A stretch of 64,000 nucleotides of DNA from positions 682,001 through 746,000 of the forward strand of contig BLAL01000274.1 in assembly GCA_015698045.1 (NCBI GenBank), written 5' to 3'. Origin of the DNA: Rhizophagus clarus. Its lineage: Eukaryota > Glomeromycota > Glomeromycetes > Glomerales > Glomeraceae. Every line of letters starts with the position of its first letter. The stretch's first letter is position 1. Position numbers and translations under genes: made by a program. Shown here piece by piece: positions 19,150 to 30,603 of the stretch. The notes beneath the pieces were generated by a model that had not been told where the DNA came from, searched no databases, and worked only from the letters and a program-made list of their open reading frames with translations.

Positions 19150-22100
19150 TTAAAACGAAATTTTTTTATTTAAAGGAATCACAGCCATATATTCTTTTGT
19201 TTTTCTCGTCCCAGTATCAAAATTACATTTAATGAATTTTCCTATTATATGATGTATGGGTATAATACTGTCTCTTCTCATATCATAAAACTCATTTGTC
19301 CATAATTCCATATTACATGATTTTATGTCGTTATCTACTTGGCAATAATATCTTGTACTATGATCTTGAACCGGTTTGTACCATTTGACTAACGCTAATG
19401 AATGGGTTAATGATCGTGAACTATTTAAATGAATAGTATGCTCAAAATAAAATTGTACTTGACCGGGATAAACATCGATCGATCCATCATAATGTACAAA
19501 TCGAGCTAATATATATGAGGATTTTTCGTGACGAGCAGCCTGAACAGAACCATATATGTCCGCCCCAATTCTTATTCTCCCATATTGTATAATTCTAGGG
19601 TTTACGACAGTACCGTTATTTGAACCTATTATAGAGTAGATGAAGATGAAACAATAATCATTATACAAACTATTATAAAATTCTACCAGTAGGTCCAAAA
19701 TTTGGTTTGGAAGGGTAGTTTCTTTGCGCGGTTTCATTAGCAACCCAGGAAAACATTCCGTTCCGTAAGCCGAATCTTCCTCAATAAGAGATAGTCTTAT
19801 AAAATTTTGATACTCATCGCTCGCAAAATCATCAAGTGCAGCCAAGCTGCCAACAGATTTTCTTGGTTCTATTATCTCCAAGGAGGAAAATAAGTGATCG
19901 TTGTCACAATTTGAGAGGAAGTATTGAAGGATTGTATTTTCGGACATAATTCTTAGTAGTTCAGGTTCAATATTACGTCTGCTATTATTATAAGAACCTA
20001 CAATTTTTAAAAATAATTAATAACATTGCGATTTTCAAATCGGAAAAATTAAATCACGTACCTAAAATTCCGTTCATCCGTTCAAAGCTATAACACCAGA
20101 ATGAGGACAAAGGACCATAGTCTAATGCGCATTCACAGATATGGAGACAGAGATGCAGATTAGGACTTATTTTTTCTTGACCATATTTTTGTTCAATTAA
20201 TTTGTTCATCTCTATCAGTCTTGTAAACGCTTCATTTAACATATTTTTTTGTAGCTCTCGGTTTGTTAAGATCTTGCAAGCGCGCACGAAATATGCAAGA
20301 ATTTTTCGGTCGATGTATCCAAGGAAACTCCATGTGATAGGTATTGCAAAAATTAACATGAAGGTTTTCCACATGTCTGCCGTGAAACTTGAGAATCCTT
20401 CACCGGTAGCTATTCTGACAGGGCGGCGTCCAAGGTCACTTGGGAACTTTATCATGTCAGCTCTCTCTTGCATAATTTTGAGCTTTTCGTTATTTAATAT
20501 ACCTTCACCTATCCAGAGTTTCATTACGATCCATTTCGCAACACCGAGAAAAAGGCAATGCATAGGATCAACCACGCAAAAGCGAACAGGATTAAAATAA
20601 AGCAAGCGGTATATCTCCGACCAGCGAACATGATGTTCAGAGACATGGGCTCTTCGTGCTTCTTCAGTTGCACATTGTTTCCACTCACTTGCTTTTTCTC
20701 TTATTTCATTAATATCTCGCTCAACAAACCAGTCGTCTAAATCTGCAAACCCCCCAAAATTTGGTTGATTGTTTATAAAATTTGCCGATTTGTAACATCG
20801 GTAGCATGCAATACGAGCCGAGATGAAACCACATAATTTCCGAGACGCAGGGACGTCGCTAGAACAGCCAATGATTGCATCACGGACAAATCGACCGTTG
20901 TTGTGTTCGTTTGTTTTTATAAAATAGCCATTTCACAAACGATTTAACTGGTTAACGATCGGATACAAATAATTGTTAATTTCATGTTGGCTTGGTTCTT
21001 TCGGACCAGGCATTACTGCTAGTGTGAGAATATTGTGTGGCTTGAAGCGTTCATTACGCGGCAAATTACAAAAAACGGCATAAATCACACCAACAGAATA
21101 TTGTGAATTTACGAATGACTGGAACCAATCCATATTTAACATTAATCCGATATGAGTATTGGCAAATTCTTTTGTAAAAAACAGCGCACCATCATCATCT
21201 GTAAAACTTTTCCAGACCCTACCATCATAGATATCGAATAAAGCTTCAGTTCCGTTTTTCCTTTCTGACCACTTCCGACATGACATTTCAAAATTTTTGC
21301 GATTAAAAAAAAGGGTCAATTGTTGCTTAATATTTATTAACGGGAATGTCATTATCAGACGGAAAATGGGATTATTACTACTATTATTACTATCTATTTT
21401 CGTTAATAGAGGGTTATTGCATTGTTGTCGAAATCGTTCTATTCTGTGATTTGGATAGTTTACAAAACTGCAAGTTGGTATTTCAGTATTGTCTAATAAT
21501 TCTTTTATATCATACAATTTGTGACATCTGTCACAGGCTGCATATTTAATTATCGTTGTGGATATCCCCAACACCTTTTTAGCCATATATAAAGAGGAAG
21601 GAAAAGATGAAAATTTATTTTCATCTATTGTCAAAAGAAAAAATCTTAAGAACTTGAACAAAGAATCTATAGCTACATTGGAAAGTTTAAATCGTTGTTG
21701 ATATTGTAATATCCACAAAATAGTCCAAGTATAATTATCATTAATGTTAATGTTAGGAAGAATTGGTTCGCCGTTATCGAAATCTGTTGATGCAAAATTG
21801 ACTTCCTCATCGTCATCATCTTCATAATCATCGGAATAATTAGAATCGCTATCTTCAGTATCTCCATTTTTATCGTCATCATCTTCAGAATCCCCGTCTT
21901 GATCATTCTCGTTTCTTACATTATCCAATAATAAATTTTCAAGAACAAGATCGGATATTTTTCCTTTCTTTATCGTTCGATGTTTTGCCGATTCATGTAT
22001 AGGTGTCTTCTTTGTTAAAAAGAAATAGTTTCTTGTGAGTAATGGTTCAATATCTTCGGACAATGGTTCAATATCTTCGGACAATTGTTCAATATCTTCG

Positions 22101-22363
22101 GATAATTGTTCAGTTATATCAGGTGATGTATCATTTATCCCTTGTATTGGGTCGCATTCCATTACATCTTCATCAACAGCATCAGATGATATAACATTTG
22201 AAGAACCTTCTTGATAATTGTTACCAAAATTATTATTCGCATTAGATTTTAATTTATATTTTAACTCATGTTTCAGTTTAGTCCTTGGATCAACCAATTT
22301 ACCGTTACATTCTTTACAGAAACAATGCACTTTGGTTCTGGTTCTTGTATCTAGAGATTCCGA

Positions 22364-22366
<3 letters not shown>
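19150..22366 (-). CDS. Tnp2-like CACTA (CMC) transposase, two exons, one in-frame stop
   Basis: Exons are complement(20062..22366) and complement(19150..19997), joined by a GTACGT...TTGTAG intron (phase 1); total 1051 codons. The start is ATG 22366 (MSESLDTRTRTKVHCFCKEC); the poly-Lys before it comes from a T36 tract. Layout: zinc-binding CFCKECNGKLVDPRTK; acidic linker with four near-identical eight-residue repeats (EQLSEDI type) and Asp/Glu runs; then the catalytic region with IGLMLNMDWFQSF, AVMPGPKEPSQHEI, CGFISARIACYRCYK, FGGFADLDDWF, VVDPMHCLFLGVAKWI, GEGFSSFTADMWKTF and FWCYSFERMNGILGS. The Asp in LNMDWFQ, the Asp in VVDPMH and the Glu in SFERMN fit the DDE triad of the superfamily. A TGA at 20935-20933 interrupts the frame just after VNQLNRL, where relatives have Trp (TGG), so one G-to-A change explains it. 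It moves the element when intact. Confidence 0.85.

Positions 22367-22402
<36 letters not shown>
22367..22402. repeat. T36 homopolymer just upstream of the transposase start
   Basis: An uninterrupted run of about 36 T on the plus strand (A on the coding strand) lies immediately 5' to the transposase ATG. Poly-A leaders just before a start codon are unusual. Its length is probably unstable by slippage and prone to sequencing error. Confidence 0.8.
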
Positions 22403-22405
<3 letters not shown>

Positions 22406-24053
22406 GAATTGCAAATCAATCTAATTGGTTCGGCAATCCCAATTCTTGGTCCATTTTTGTCAAGGCACAGCTTGGTAATTAAGCTATTTTGATAATAACA
22501 CATGACAATGATGTCAAGACCAATGTATTTTATCAAATACTAAAATATAATTTTATTTTTGCTAATTCTCTAATTAAATTTGGTATTAAGGGGTATAATT
22601 ATACTAGAAAATTTTTTCAAATTCAATTAATCCGATTCTTGAAACATGTCAATCGACTTACTAATAAATCTCATATATCATCACGAATTCGAAAGATCCA
22701 AATAATTTAAGTAGAGATGTAGCAATTTCCTATTCACAGATCAAAATGCGAGAGTTATAAAAAAAGTGTCTTAGTTGTTCGCAACTGCAACAACATCAAA
22801 ATTTAACACTTGGCCTATTCTTTCGAATATATCAAAAATTAGGAAAAACTATATTTCATTTTTTTTTATATATTTTCTTTCAAGTCGTCAATTTCTAGTA
22901 CATCAGTATCATTTAAAGCTGTTAACGAGATATCAAATATTTATTATTTTATCTTTTATTGAGTCGCTTACAATAATACGTTGAGTTATAGCATATATAC
23001 GTTTATTCTAACAATCAGTCATGGTTAAAATTACTTGTTAATTAATAGAATTGTTTTAATAAATCTTTAATTCTTCTTTTGCCCTTGGCAGTTGGCACAG
23101 ACGTACAGTTTGTTAATACCACGTGACTAGATAGTGCATAAATGTCACCCGACGTGATTGGCAGGAGCTATAAAGTTTGTTTGCGTTTACCGCGTTTACC
23201 ATGCACGTTCTACAAATCGGTGATTTCCAATTTGTTTACGTTTACTATAAATTTGCTCGTGAGTATGGTACATTTGCGTACGTTTACCACGCTTTCTTTC
23301 TTTTTTCTCCACGTTTTAGTACGATGCAACAAATTTTCTTTGTTGCCTTTCGTTTTTTTCGTTAATGGTTGACGATATTTTTCGCCTTATTTTTCGCCTT
23401 ATTTTCGTCGGCTTAACAAAGTAAGCATATTTCTTTTCGCCAATTATATTTCCTGTCGGAAAAACCAGCTTCCGTAAGTATAACTTTATCAAGCTTCAAA
23501 TGTGTTATTACTAATTTGGACATGTTATTTATGATAATGATATAATATTTAGTTTATTAATATATTTTAATTAATTCATTGATATACTTTATTGATATAT
23601 TTTAATTAATTTATTGATATTTTTAATTATTAATTGTTTACTGATATATTTTAATTAATTTATTGATATATTCTATTAATTGATAACACTATAATATTTA
23701 GTTTATTGATATATTTTAATTAATTGATAGCGATATAATATCTAGTTTACTGATATATTTAAATATTGATTGATTTATCTTAATTTAATTAATGTAGTTT
23801 ACTGATTATTTTAAATAATACATTTTAATTAATTGAAAGCGATATAATATCAAGTTTATTTAATTTATTGATTTATTTTAATTAATATTGATAGCGATAT
23901 ATTTTATTAAATGATAACGAGTCTTATTAATTTAATCTATCTTTTATTTTAATCAGACGATAACGAAAATGGTTCAGAAGACGTAAGTAACGGTTATATA
24001 TAGAGCCTTTGTTTCTTGTTTAATCTTTAAATTATCAAATTATCAATATCATA
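22403..24053. promoter_or_regulatory. Divergent promoter region of the two transposon genes, with AT tandem repeat
   Basis: This 1.65-kb spacer lies between the minus-strand transposase and the plus-strand accessory gene and so must hold both promoters. From about 23185 to 23300 the word CGTTTACC/GTTTACG recurs several times. From 23560 to 23930 there is a TTGATATATTTTAATTAATT array of about 40-bp units. A possible short first exon (ATGGTTCAGAAGAC then GTAAGT at about 23969-23983) precedes the accessory gene. No other gene seen. Confidence 0.5.
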
Positions 24054-26061
24054 ATGAGAAAATTCAAACCTTTAAATTTAATTCCTATTTCTCGTGATGG
24101 CTCTCATCCTCATATTAGATCTCAACGAAATGAATCTAGTTCCCGTTCCCAATCTCGTCAATCTCGGCATCAAACTCATATTAATCGATCTCGTAGTCGC
24201 TCAAAATCTCGCTCAACGACTCGTCAACCTCGATCTCGCCCATCTCGATCCAAATCTCGTTATTATCATTCCGAATCCCAACGATCGCGTTCCCATCGCT
24301 CTCGCTCCCCTCATCGTTCCCATCATTCTCATTCTCATCAACGTCGATCTCGCTCCCCTCATCGTTCCCATCATTCTCGTTCCCATCAACGTCGATCTCG
24401 ATCTCGCTCTCATTCCCCTCATCGACATCAATCACGCTCTCAATCTCAACATAATCGAAACTATCAAAATGTCTCTAGAGGGAGATCAGTTACAAAAAGT
24501 AATATTGTTTTATATTAGTGCTAATTAAATTTCATTTTACTTATACTATACCAATTTAACGTTATTGTTATAGGATCTTTAACCGATCTATCTTTAACAA
24601 TTCCTTCTTCTTCACCTCCAGCGAGCGGTAGTATTTCTTTCACGTTTCTTTACTTACTTGCACGTAAAATTTTTTATACTAAATGATTTATATTAAATAC
24701 TGATTTATAATAGGTGCTAACAACAGAGAAGTCAGCGAATTAAGAAGCATGATTTCAAATCTTACCAAACGTGTGGAAGTGCTAACGGAAGAAAGAATGA
24801 GTGAAGGACCAAGAAATAGAAGCCTATCCCCAGTTCTGTCCAGAGAGAATCGGCGTGCCCTTCCTCCAATAACTGATAAAAATTTCAAAAAAACCGTTCA
24901 TGTAAATATATCTTTATTTTATTAAATATTTCTCTTTTGTATTGATCGTTAAAAAATGAGTGTTATATTAAATAGGATGAGGTAATCCATATTATAAACA
25001 ACCTCGATTCGTCGATTCTTTTCGACACGTCAAAGACATTTAGTAAACAAAAAAAGTCGATAAATAAGAAGCTTCTACCAGCCGTCAAAGCAGCGATGCC
25101 TCCTTCATTAGAGGTATACGATACAGAACTTTTAAAAGTAATAAAACAGCTACACAAATCACGGCGGGAGATTTGGAAATTAAAAAAGGAGGGTAAGATA
25201 GATGAACACAATAAACGGCAACACATGACGTCGAGGAGAGATCAGGTGTGAAATTCATTATTTAAAATGACAATGTATATAATCTATTAATTATTTTAAT
25301 TTACTCTTTAATAGAAAATGACAAGAAGACGCAAAGGTCTCCAACACATGATCTTCACGCAAGACAGCATTCTAGATGATTGTCGTCCTGAAAATATGAC
25401 TAGGGAAGTATTTATTAAAGATTGCGAAAAGGCAGTAAATACCGCAGAAGTCCATTCGGATGAATGGTCTACTGAAGACGAAGTTCTGGCAAATGAAGAG
25501 CGTAACGATAACATAAGATCAGGAAGGTTGATAAGTACAAATTCTGTAATTAAGATTCACAATAAGGAGTGGAGGTCTTCTAGAGTACGTAAAGTTGCGA
25601 AAGTTTAAAACATAGGCGTTTATGCTAATAAGTTATAAATTTATCATTAGGTTAAAAGAATCTTATTTCGAGCGGACGAGATCGGAGTAAGCATCGGAAC
25701 CGGGTTAAGTCGCAAACGTTACCGTCTAGACGATATCGATAAAAAAAGCAGACCAACACAAGACATGGCTAATTGGTGGATATCATCAAGGTGGATTGAA
25801 CCAGAATCTGATGATGATGATGATGATGAGGATAACGACGGTGATAATAACGATGATGATAATAATGGTAATGATGATAATAACGATGATGACAATAATG
25901 GTAATGGTGATAATAACGATGATGGCAATAATGGTAATGCTGATAAAAATGATGGAACTAATGAAGAACAAAATGATGATAATAATGGTAATTTAGAAGT
26001 AGATGAGCACCAAGGTCCCTTTTACTTAGAAGTACCGGTCGATATCAGAAGACGTACATAA
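24054..26061 (+). CDS. Transposon accessory protein with SR-rich N-terminus and acidic C-terminus (TNPA-like by position)
   Basis: Six exons joined by GT-AG introns: 24054-24498, 24574-24627, 24714-24901, 24976-25245, 25315-25584 and 25651-26061, giving 545 codons plus stop with all phases consistent. Residues about 20-145 are an Arg/Ser/His-rich domain (RSRSRSKSRS and repeated SHQRRSRSPHRSHHS) like the RS domains of splicing factors. A short coiled coil follows (VSELRSMISNLTKRVEVL), then a helical region (KVIKQLHKSRREIWKLKKEG), an HSDEWSTEDE block, NKEWRSSRVKRILFRADEIG, and an Asp/Asn-rich tail. I see no enzymatic domain. Autonomous CACTA elements usually carry a second, DNA-binding protein (TNPA) besides the transposase, and the divergent placement fits that role; this is inference. 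The frame is intact, unlike the transposase. Confidence 0.65.
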
Positions 26062-26963
26062 TTTAGGTATTTGTTTCATCATTTAAAATCAACTGCTTGT
26101 ATTTTGAGTGATTTAAATTCCGTTGTTTATAAATTAACTCTCTAATATCGTTTCTATCCTATTAATCTCTTTTTTAGAGCACTGGTTATTTTATAGCCAT
26201 TTATAAGTAACATGACGAGATAAATATGATTTTAATATATTTTATATAAACATTCTATACATAATAATAATATAATAATAAGAACAATATAGTAATATAA
26301 TAATAATAATATGGACAATATAATAATATAATAATAATAAATATATCATAAATTGCAGTATATATTATAAAATAATAGCATACATATTATATATCATACA
26401 TATTAAATATTAAATATAAATCAATTATCGAAAATGGAAAAATAAAATAAAACCGGACAATAATAGTAATTATGAATTACGAGAAAATCGATAATAGAAA
26501 GATCCGATATATAAATCGGCATAAACTATTTTTGAAATGTTTATACTGAATTAAACTTGGCAATCCGATTTTAGGAGATTTGGCATGATTATTTAAAAAT
26601 CGGCGTTCTGATTTTGCGAGAATCGGCAATTATAATTTTAAAATGGTATTCCGATTTATGTCGATAAAAATAAAAGAATTTCCGATTGCCAACAATACGT
26701 GCCATAAAATCGGCAGCAAAATGCCATAAATAGGACAAATATAACTATAAACCGGCAGTCTTATTTTTAGCTATCGACATGTTTATTTTAAAATCGGAAT
26801 GCCGATTTTCGCAAAATCTGCCAAAATCGGCATTCCAATTTTTTGTTCATAAATAACGTATTTCCGATCACAAACAATTCGCGCCATAAAATCGGCTTTA
26901 AAAAGCCACAAATCAGACAAATATATCCAAAAATCGGTTAAAAATCGGACTGCCGATTTTTGA
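26062..26963. repeat. AT-rich 3' spacer and right subterminal repeats of the CACTA-like element
   Basis: From 26220 to 26420 the sequence is nearly pure A/T with AATAATAATATAATA words. From 26450 to the inverted repeat, AAAATCGGCA, CGGCATTCCGATTT and AAATCAGACAAATATATCCA words alternate, mirroring the CCGATTTT repeats at the left end. The last 190 bp are matched by the solo copy at about 39.54-39.71 kb. Confidence 0.7.
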
Positions 26964-26987
26964 CGATTTTTTTTCATTCAACCTGTG

Positions 26988-27081
26988 TAAGATGCTCACG
27001 AAGTTTTTGGGGTGTTGAGCATTCATGACTACAATGTTTACAGATTGTATCTTTTTTATCACTTCTTGTTTTTCTAACCAT
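26988..27081 (-). pseudogene. Antisense C2H2-type ORF, 5' part (beyond the transposon)
   Basis: ATG at 27081 on the minus strand reads MVRKTRSDKKDTICKHCSHE then CSTPQKLREHL and reaches the TAA duplication at 26988. It continues in frame at 17326 as KRKNPCKP. The C-x2-C...H...C spacing across the junction makes a single C2H2/C2HC-like zinc finger at the N-terminus. The two halves lie 9.66 kb apart because of the insertion. Confidence 0.65.
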
Positions 27082-27277
27082 GGTGTTAACTCTAACCGTC
27101 ACGCTATTACTTGCTTATAAAATTTTTTCTTTAATTAATTATTTCCTATTCCTTTCACTTTTCGATCAGTGAAGACGGCGTTTGCAGGCTTGCCAGAACG
27201 GTTCTAGCTATCTTCCTGAAACTGAAGCATTAACTATTTATTAATTATTCTTTTGATATTTAGTGATAAAAAATAGG

Positions 27278-27464
27278 ATGATCGGTAAATATTCCTGCCC
27301 ATTTCTCTGCAATACTGAAAAGGCTTGTGGAAATCCTTGCATTCGTCTTGAAGGATGCCAATTTTATTGGAAATCAAAAAAACGGTTACCATGTTCTGAT
27401 TGTGGTAAGCCAACTGCTTCTGCTTGTGGCCGATGCCCAGATCATATCAGAGGGTACTATATTA
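27278..27464 (+). pseudogene. Small Cys-rich ORF, 5' part, split by the hAT element
   Basis: ATG 27278 opens MIGKYSCPFLCNTEKACGNP and continues through CIRLEGCQFYW, LPCSDCGKPTASACGRCPDH and IRGYY up to the hAT border. Eight or more Cys in C-x3-C and C-x2-C pairs suggest two zinc-binding knuckles. The frame resumes in register at 32512. It lies just beyond the antisense ORF start and probably belongs to the same decayed repeat family. Function unknown. Confidence 0.5.
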
Positions 27465-27779
27465 CAGTGTTGGCCAGTGACCCAAATGACCTCAAATGAC
27501 CCAAATAACTGGTCACGTGTCATTTGGGTCATTTCAACGTTAAATGACAAATGACCTAGTCATTTAAAAATTATGTCATAATTCTGATCAATACAATTTC
27601 AATATTTTATGGATAAAAATTTTCATGTGATACTATAAATTCATAATTCTAGTCAGAATCATAAACCTGGCCTAAATTATAAAGCATTAATTTTAAATGA
27701 CTCAAATGACAAATGACTCTAATGACTAGGTCATTCAAAGGTCATTCAGGGGTCATCTCTATACTTTTCCGCGAATTAA

Positions 27780-27915
27780 TTACGGTTTCGGCATTACGTC
27801 TGTAAAAATATGTCGTAATAATTTCGGCATAGCTATTTTTTTTTGACATATTGCCGTATTGTATTTTTACAGCCGTATTAAATTTATACAGACGTAATTG
27901 CCGAATTGTCAAAAT
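27780..27915. repeat. Imperfect inverted repeat near the hAT left end
   Basis: The arms GGCATTACGTCTGTA (about 27791) and TACAGACGTAATTGCC (about 27888) can pair around a roughly 80-bp centre rich in CGTATT/CGGCAT words. The CGTCTGT word links it to the CGTCTGTCAAAA array near the right end. It could form a cruciform or be a nested MITE remnant. Confidence 0.55.
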
Positions 27916-28051
27916 GATTTACGCCAATGACATCATAGTATCACAATATATTTACATTAAAAATTTTGCATATTTGTTTAAATGTTCTTTGTTTCTACTT
28001 TGAAATTTTCTTTGTTCTGCTACTTTTTTCAATAAAATAAAGCAAGTTATA

Positions 28052-30464
28052 ATGAGTGAAAGTGAAAATCCAGTACTAAAAAAGCCAAATGCCAAACCAG
28101 GTCGAAAACCAAAAGAAGTTTGGAATTTTTTTATAGCTATTGGAGAAAAAAAAGAAGGACACCAAGGTTGTAAATGTAAATATTGTCCATGGAGTCAAAC
28201 ACGTGGTGAGCCAAATAATATGGAAGCACATTTGGCACTTAGTTGTCATAAAGCACCTTATGACGTTAAAGAAAAATTTTTACTTATGGTTAAAACACGT
28301 GGAGAAATTGAAACTTTAGAAATATTATCCAAAAAAAGAAAAGTTGGATATCAACAGTCAATTACAAAATACGGTGAATCAAAAATAATTGAACCAATTA
28401 AAAAGCAAATTTGTGATCGTACAGTGGCCAAATTTTTTATCTGCTGTGGTGTTTCTTTCCGTCTTGTTGAACATCCTTTTTTTATTGATATGGTTAAAAG
28501 TCTATGTTTAGGGTATGATCCTCCAAGTGCAAATGCGCTTTCACAAGATTTTTTATATGAAGAATTGGCAAAAATCGTGGTTGATCAGCATTTAGAACTA
28601 AAAAGAACAAAAAATTTAACGTTAGGTAATAAAAAAGATTACAATTTTTATTTGTTCTTATTTGTAAACAAATTTATTAATTATTATTATTTAATTAGGA
28701 TTTGATGGCTGGACAAGCCCTTTAGGACAGTCATTATATGCGTTTGTAATAATGACACCTGATCGAAGAGAGATTATACATTGCATAAAAAATCTCTCTG
28801 CTAATTCCTATACAGCAAATTTTCTTGCTGATCAGTTAGACGAAGTAATTACTGAAATTGGTGCAGAAAATTTTGCTGCAGTTGTATCAGATCATGCATC
28901 CGCTTGTGCAGCTGCTAAAAAAATAATTGCTGAACGGTATAAGCAGATATTACCCATCAGATGTATTGCCCACCATGTAAATCTTATTTCAACCGACATT
29001 TGTAAAACAACATTTGCAAAGGATGTAATTTCAAAATGTCAAAAAATAGTTAAATACTTTAAACAGTCTCATCAAGCTGGTGAAGAATTACGTTCAAAAA
29101 TAACAAATGAAATAAAAGGAGGAGGACTAAAAACATATGTAGTAACTAGGTGGACTACAGCTTGGGACTGCACAAATTCAATTTTACGACTTGAGCAAAT
29201 ACTTAAAAATGTAAGAAAAAATATATTTGTATTATATATTCATTTACTAATTTTTTATTAATAATTAACTAATCAAGGTATTAGATGAAACTCCGGAAAA
29301 ATTAAGTACTGACATTTCAGAACTTATTCGAAGTCGATCTTTTTTTACCAATGTTGAAGCTGTAAATACTCTCCTAGGACCAGTAAAATCAGTTGTTAAA
29401 TCACTAGAATTTAAAACAACAACTCTTGCAGATTGCTTTATTGAACTGATCAACCTTTCACGGAAAATCAAATCACTTCCGCCTGTTTCCAATTATGATT
29501 TTAAGCATCAATGTGTTGAGCTGTTTAATAAACGTTGGCAAGAATTTGATATTCAACTTTACATTTTAGCATACTTACTTCATCCGCACTACAGAGGTAA
29601 ATATTTTATTAAAACTTAGAATTGTTACTATAATAATTTTTTTAATTCTTTTTAATATTAATTTAGGAAAAGGCTTACGACCAACTGTATTACGTGATGT
29701 GTATATTTTGGCTATGAAAATATGGATTAATATGGGTGGTGGCGAATTTTCTTCCGCCGATTTAATTTCTCAAATCCAATCTTTTTATTTAAGAAAAGAA
29801 GAATACAACATTCCATTTAGTACAAGTAAGGGTGATGCTATTACTTGGTGGATTTTGTGTAATCCCGTTCATAATAACGAAAATCATATACAAAAGTTGG
29901 CGTTGAAAGTATTGGCAATAACTCCTCACAATGCCGGATGTGAGAGGGTTTTTTCAGTATTGGGATGGTTTGCAAATCAAAGAAGAACTAAGTAAGTTTT
30001 AACTTTATATTTAATATACGTTTTTACAGCTTACTTAATATTTTATAATTATATAAAATAGATTGAAAGTTGAAAAATTGGAAGCTATGGCCAAACTTCA
30101 TACACACTATATTACAAATGCCCAAAAAGAATTAAAATATGCTTATGCAGGTGTATCAGAAGACGATTTTCAATTTTCCATACAAAAAGCACTGTCAGAA
30201 GCTAACGCGAGTGACGATTTAGATGAGGATGAGGATGAATTTTTTGATGATGACGATAACGAAGAGGATAATCACGATTCAAACATTCCTAGTCAGAGAG
30301 ATACAGAAATCGAAAGATGGGTTGACATAAATGATCCAGAACTAAAAAGATTACTTAATATAGAAGTAAATGTAGTCATTGAACCACATCCATTACCTAT
30401 TATTAATCATGGTTCAAATGTATTTGACATTGAGGCTACCGTTGATAAAATATTAGGTAGTTAA
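28052..30464 (+). CDS. hAT-family transposase with BED zinc finger and dimerisation domain, five exons
   Basis: Exons 28052-28625, 28699-29210, 29278-29596, 29667-29991 and 30062-30464 join in consistent phase to 711 codons with no internal stop. N-terminal BED-type finger: KCKYCPWS with MEAHLALSCHKAP (about residues 40-75). The catalytic region has FDGWTSPLGQSLYAFVIM (first Asp), AAVVSDHASACAAAKKI (second Asp), IRCIAHHVNLISTDI and VVTRWTTAWDCTNSILRLEQ. The C-terminal hAT dimerisation region has ITWWILCNPV, then LKVLAITPHNAGCERVFSVL and GWFANQRRTK; the Glu of CERVFS is where the family has its third acidic residue. A very acidic tail (EDEDEFFDDDDNEED) follows. Function: DNA cut-and-paste transposition in the nucleus. 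With intact exons and recognisable ends this copy could be active. Confidence 0.92.
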
Positions 30465-30603
30465 TATTTGAAATTCAATTTATTTTTTTACGTGAAGAAC
30501 AATTACCAGTATTCAAAAATAAACAATAAAACTGAATATTGTCTATTTGTGTCACTATATGATTTTTGTATTTAACATAAAATAACTGTTCAACTCTCAA
30601 AGT

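Larger units (their letters stand above)
17330..26987. mobile_element. 9.66-kb CACTA-like (CMC superfamily, Tnp2-type) transposon
   Basis: The ends are 24-bp inverted repeats: CACAGGTCGAATGAAAAAAA plus ATCG at 17330-17353, with the same on the complement of 26964-26987 (one difference, C/T at position 9). TAA at 17327-17329 and TAA at 26988-26990 form a 3-bp target duplication. Excising the element rejoins the antisense zinc-finger ORF in frame (KLREHL then KRKNPCKP), which confirms the borders. Both sub-ends carry many TGCCGATTTT/AAAATCGGCA words, as subterminal transposase-binding repeats do in CACTA elements. It holds a minus-strand transposase and a plus-strand accessory gene, divergently arranged. 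It may be inactive because the transposase has one stop codon. The end resembles that of the 2.39-kb element (CACTAGTYGAA versus CACAGGTYGAA). Confidence 0.9.

Noticed and set aside
20202-20740. Plus-strand frames of 60-132 codons
   Set aside because: Antisense shadow of the conserved transposase core on the minus strand.
24094-24528. Alternative plus frame and minus frames over the SR-rich exon
   Set aside because: Shadows of the Arg/Ser-rich repeat; only the frame starting at 24054 joins the downstream exons in phase.
25786-25996. Met/Ile-rich frames on both strands at the GATGATGATAAT repeat
   Set aside because: Shadows of the Asp/Asn-rich tail of the accessory protein.
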